A stretch of 64,000 nt of DNA from Sorghum bicolor (Eukaryota; Streptophyta; Magnoliopsida; Poales; Poaceae). The first letter of the stretch is position 1, and each line of letters begins with the position of its first letter. Where the stretch lies: assembly GCF_000003195.3 (NCBI RefSeq), contig NC_012873.2:2131894-2195893 (forward strand). Direction: 5' to 3'. A program made the translations under genes and the position numbers. Shown here one piece after another: positions 57,945 to 64,000 of the stretch. The notes beneath the pieces were generated by a model that was given only the letters and a program-made list of their open reading frames with translations, was not told the origin of the DNA and did not search any database.

Positions 57945-58149
57945 GGGCACTCACAATGCAGACTCTATCATAGAGTCTAAAGTTTTTATTACCTCGAACA
58001 ATGTGGACTTGGAGTCTAAATAAGACTTGGAGTCTTATTTTTTCTACCTCTTTCTTCAATAAATATGCTGCCATATCAATAAAATACTATAAATAATATG
58101 TAATTAAGTGTCTTGAACTCTGTGATAGAGTCTTGCATTGTGAGTGCCC
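57945..58149. mobile_element. Tourist-like MITE, GGGCACTCACAATGC family, tandem copy 2
   Basis: 205 bp with ends GGGCACTCACAATGCAGAC and TCTTGCATTGTGAGTGCCC, flanked by TAA (57942-57944 and 58150-58152). Same orientation as copy 1, with a few substitutions. It ends about 280 bp upstream of the RuvB-like 1 start codon. Confidence 0.88.
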
Positions 58150-58431
58150 TAACCGAAACAACGGAGCAGTTCAGGCCAAATATACTTTTATATATGCGGA
58201 GAGGCCCAACCATAGCTTTCCTACGGCCTTATAACAGCCCAAGGCGGCCCAGCCAGATACCCTTTGCTCGCACTCCCACTCGAGGCGGCAGCACATCTTC
58301 CACAAGAGACTAGAGACCAGTCGCAGCGGCGTCCCCGTCCCCGTCCCCGTCCCAAATTTGTTGCGGCGGGAGAGCAGCTCTAGAGAAAACAGAGAGCGCA
58401 TAGCCGCCGCCGGCGGGAGGCGTCAGCGGCG

Positions 58432-62582
<4,151 letters not shown>

Positions 62583-62691
62583 GTTTCCCCTGCTGTGGAA
62601 GTGTCGAAGAGAATGTACTTGCAAGCTCAAAGCCATGTAGTGCGTCGATCTGTTTCAGAAGTTCATAGTCTACTAGTCTTGGAGAGAGCAC

Positions 62692-62693
62692 TT

Positions 62694-62724
<31 letters not shown>

Positions 62725-62726
62725 GG
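62692..62726 (+). repeat. T12-G23 homopolymer tract in the RuvB-like 1 3'UTR region
   Basis: A run of 12 T followed by 23 G lies about 110 bases after the stop codon. If transcribed, the G-run could form a G-quadruplex. Its exact length is liable to sequencing or assembly error. Confidence 0.85.
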
Positions 62727-63336
62727 CGGTTTGTAGTGCCTGCTTGTGTTAGTCTCCAGCGAAGACTTGATTCCGGCATATTGCTTGTTCACACACTGTT
62801 CACTGAGTAGATTGGCTATCGGTGCAGGAATTGCCGTGTGTATTTTCACCCTTGCTAATGGATGTCCAGAATCTTTGTGCCCACGGGTTGTATTGGTTGG
62901 CCCTCATTGGTCCCGCTCCTAGCTTTGTAACCATGGATAGTATTTTTACGCTATGCAACTTCTATGGTTTTATTTCTCACAATAAATTAGCAAACATTAC
63001 TTTCAACTATGACGAAATGGCTTTTTTACAGTATAGAAATTTATATGTTCCAAGGTAAACTTGCACATGCATGTTGAGTTGTCTTATCCAGTGTCTAGTT
63101 TGAATTAAAGGTTCGGGAAAGAAAGTACGTAGGCAACTAGGCATGGTGGACTGACTGCAACTGTTCCTGTTCGCGTAACCTTGTTTTTTTTTCCTCTACT
63201 TGTTTCTGAAAAAGGAAATATAGAGAGAGCTGATATTGCTGCACGTAATTCGTGTTTTGACGAGAATCCGAAACGTTTAGTCAACCATTCAGTAGGTGCG
63301 GCTAGAGCTCTGTGGGCTGTGGCTAGAGCTCCCTAA
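62727..63336. other. Downstream flank of RuvB-like 1
   Basis: Remaining 3'UTR and spacer. No further gene is supported. Confidence 0.35.
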
Positions 63337-63633
63337 GAGCATCCCCAACTGTTTTGCAAATAAGCTTTGCATTCATGTATTTGTAAAAAAGTCTTAAAAA
63401 CACTTATCCAACGGTTTGGCATTTAGACTTTGCAATTTTGTTAACTTGGCAAAAAGAGAGGAAGGATTGGCATATATGACAAACCTGTTCACACTTGGTA
63501 TTGGGAAATTGGCACGAAGTGATTAATGCCAAACCGTTGGAGATTGTCTCTTTTCACCTTTGCCATATTATTTTGAGACTTGGCAAACTCCCTCATTTGC
63601 CAAACCAATTATGCAAAACGGTTGGGGATGCTC
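63337..63633. mobile_element. Tourist-like MITE with GAGCATCCCCAAC ends
   Basis: 297 bp with inverted ends GAGCATCCCCAACTGTTTTGC and GCAAAACGGTTGGGGATGCTC, flanked by TAA (63334-63336 and 63634-63636). Sub-terminal AACGGTTTGGC / GCCAAACCGTT repeats lie inside. Confidence 0.88.
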
Positions 63634-63636
63634 TAA

Positions 63637-63992
63637 GGGCACTCAGGCCAGTCTCAATGCATAGTTTCATCAAGAGTTTCATGGGGATAAAACTCCTCTC
63701 TCATCTGATGAAACTCCTTCATTTAATGACCCTACCAAGTCAGCAATTTTGGTTATGTGGCACCTTATTTAATGTGCATGACACTCCCATGAAACATGCA
63801 TTGAGACTGACCTCACAATTCAAGACTATCACAGAGTCTAAGACAATTAATTACATATTATTTATAGTATTTTGCTGATGTGGCAGCATATTTATTGAAG
63901 AAAAAGGTAGAAAAAATAAGACTCCAAATCCACATTGTTCGAGGTAATAAATAACTTTAGACTCTATGATAAAGTCTGCATTGTGCGTGCCC
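63637..63992. mobile_element. Tourist-like MITE, GGGCACTCACAATGC family, reverse orientation, split by a nested MITE
   Basis: Ends GGGCACTCA (63637) and TCTGCATTGTGCGTGCCC (63992), flanked by TAA (63634-63636 shared with the neighbour, and 63993-63995). The interior after 63813 matches the tandem pair at 57.7-58.1 kb in reverse complement. An unrelated MITE is inserted nine bases from its left end. Confidence 0.85.
63646..63812. mobile_element. Nested MITE with GGCCAGTCTCAATGCAT ends
   Basis: 167 bp with inverted ends GGCCAGTCTCAATGCATAG and CATGCATTGAGACTGACC, flanked by a TCA duplication (63643-63645 and 63813-63815). It lies wholly within the outer MITE and so inserted later. Confidence 0.85.
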
Positions 63993-64000
63993 TAAATCAC

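Noticed and set aside
63495..63878. Frame of 127 codons at the window end
   Set aside because: It crosses three MITEs, and its last residues are repeated in the MITE pair near 57.9 kb, so it is element sequence.

Overview
The window is nuclear DNA of a grass. Intron-rich genes with GC-rich first exons sit between AT-rich spacers full of small grass-type transposons, and one tRNA gene is eukaryotic in form. The repeat mix (many copies of a ~240 bp element with GGCCTTGTTTAG ends, chromodomain Ty3 elements with very long LTRs, Helitrons) suggests a panicoid grass, most likely Sorghum. That species call is an inference.

Layout. 1-4416 is the 3' end of a chromodomain Ty3/gypsy retrotransposon with a 3.96 kb LTR. 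4417-6331 holds LINE remnants, one of them split by a SINE with a perfect 15 bp target duplication. 7370-10564 (+) is a G-box-binding bZIP factor in 13 coding exons. 10850-13915 is a cluster of diverged repeat modules and Ty1/copia scraps. 13915-22588 holds two decayed copies of a large UBE2O/UBC23-type ubiquitin-conjugating enzyme gene in opposite orientations, a small unrecognised two-exon gene, and a Helitron-like repeat field. 25640-27797 (+) is a SINA-type RING E3 ligase, followed by tRNA-Ser(GCU) at 28393-28474. 29583-32534 (-) is an ARFB1-type small GTPase. 33-40 kb is spacer with MITEs, a solo LTR and a short Helitron. 40835-43807 (+) is a type II DnaJ/Hsp40. 45282-56386 (+) is a coiled-coil protein that best fits plant ATRIP (SUV2); its tenth intron carries a 4.9 kb copia element in antisense. 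58432-62582 (+) is RuvB-like 1. The last 700 bases are a cluster of adjoining and nested MITEs.

The intact genes are ordinary housekeeping or regulatory genes (transcription, ubiquitylation, vesicle traffic, chaperoning, DNA-damage signalling, chromatin remodelling) with no visible shared pathway. I see no undescribed multi-gene system. The most unusual feature is a ~500 bp promoter/5'UTR block present twice in the same orientation, 15.6 kb apart, in front of two unrelated genes (SINA ligase and DnaJ). Next are the stepwise decay of the E2 gene, the SINE-in-LINE insertion, the tandem and nested MITEs, and the young intronic copia element.

Gene models were built by hand from reading frame, splice signals and family knowledge. 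UTR boundaries are approximate.
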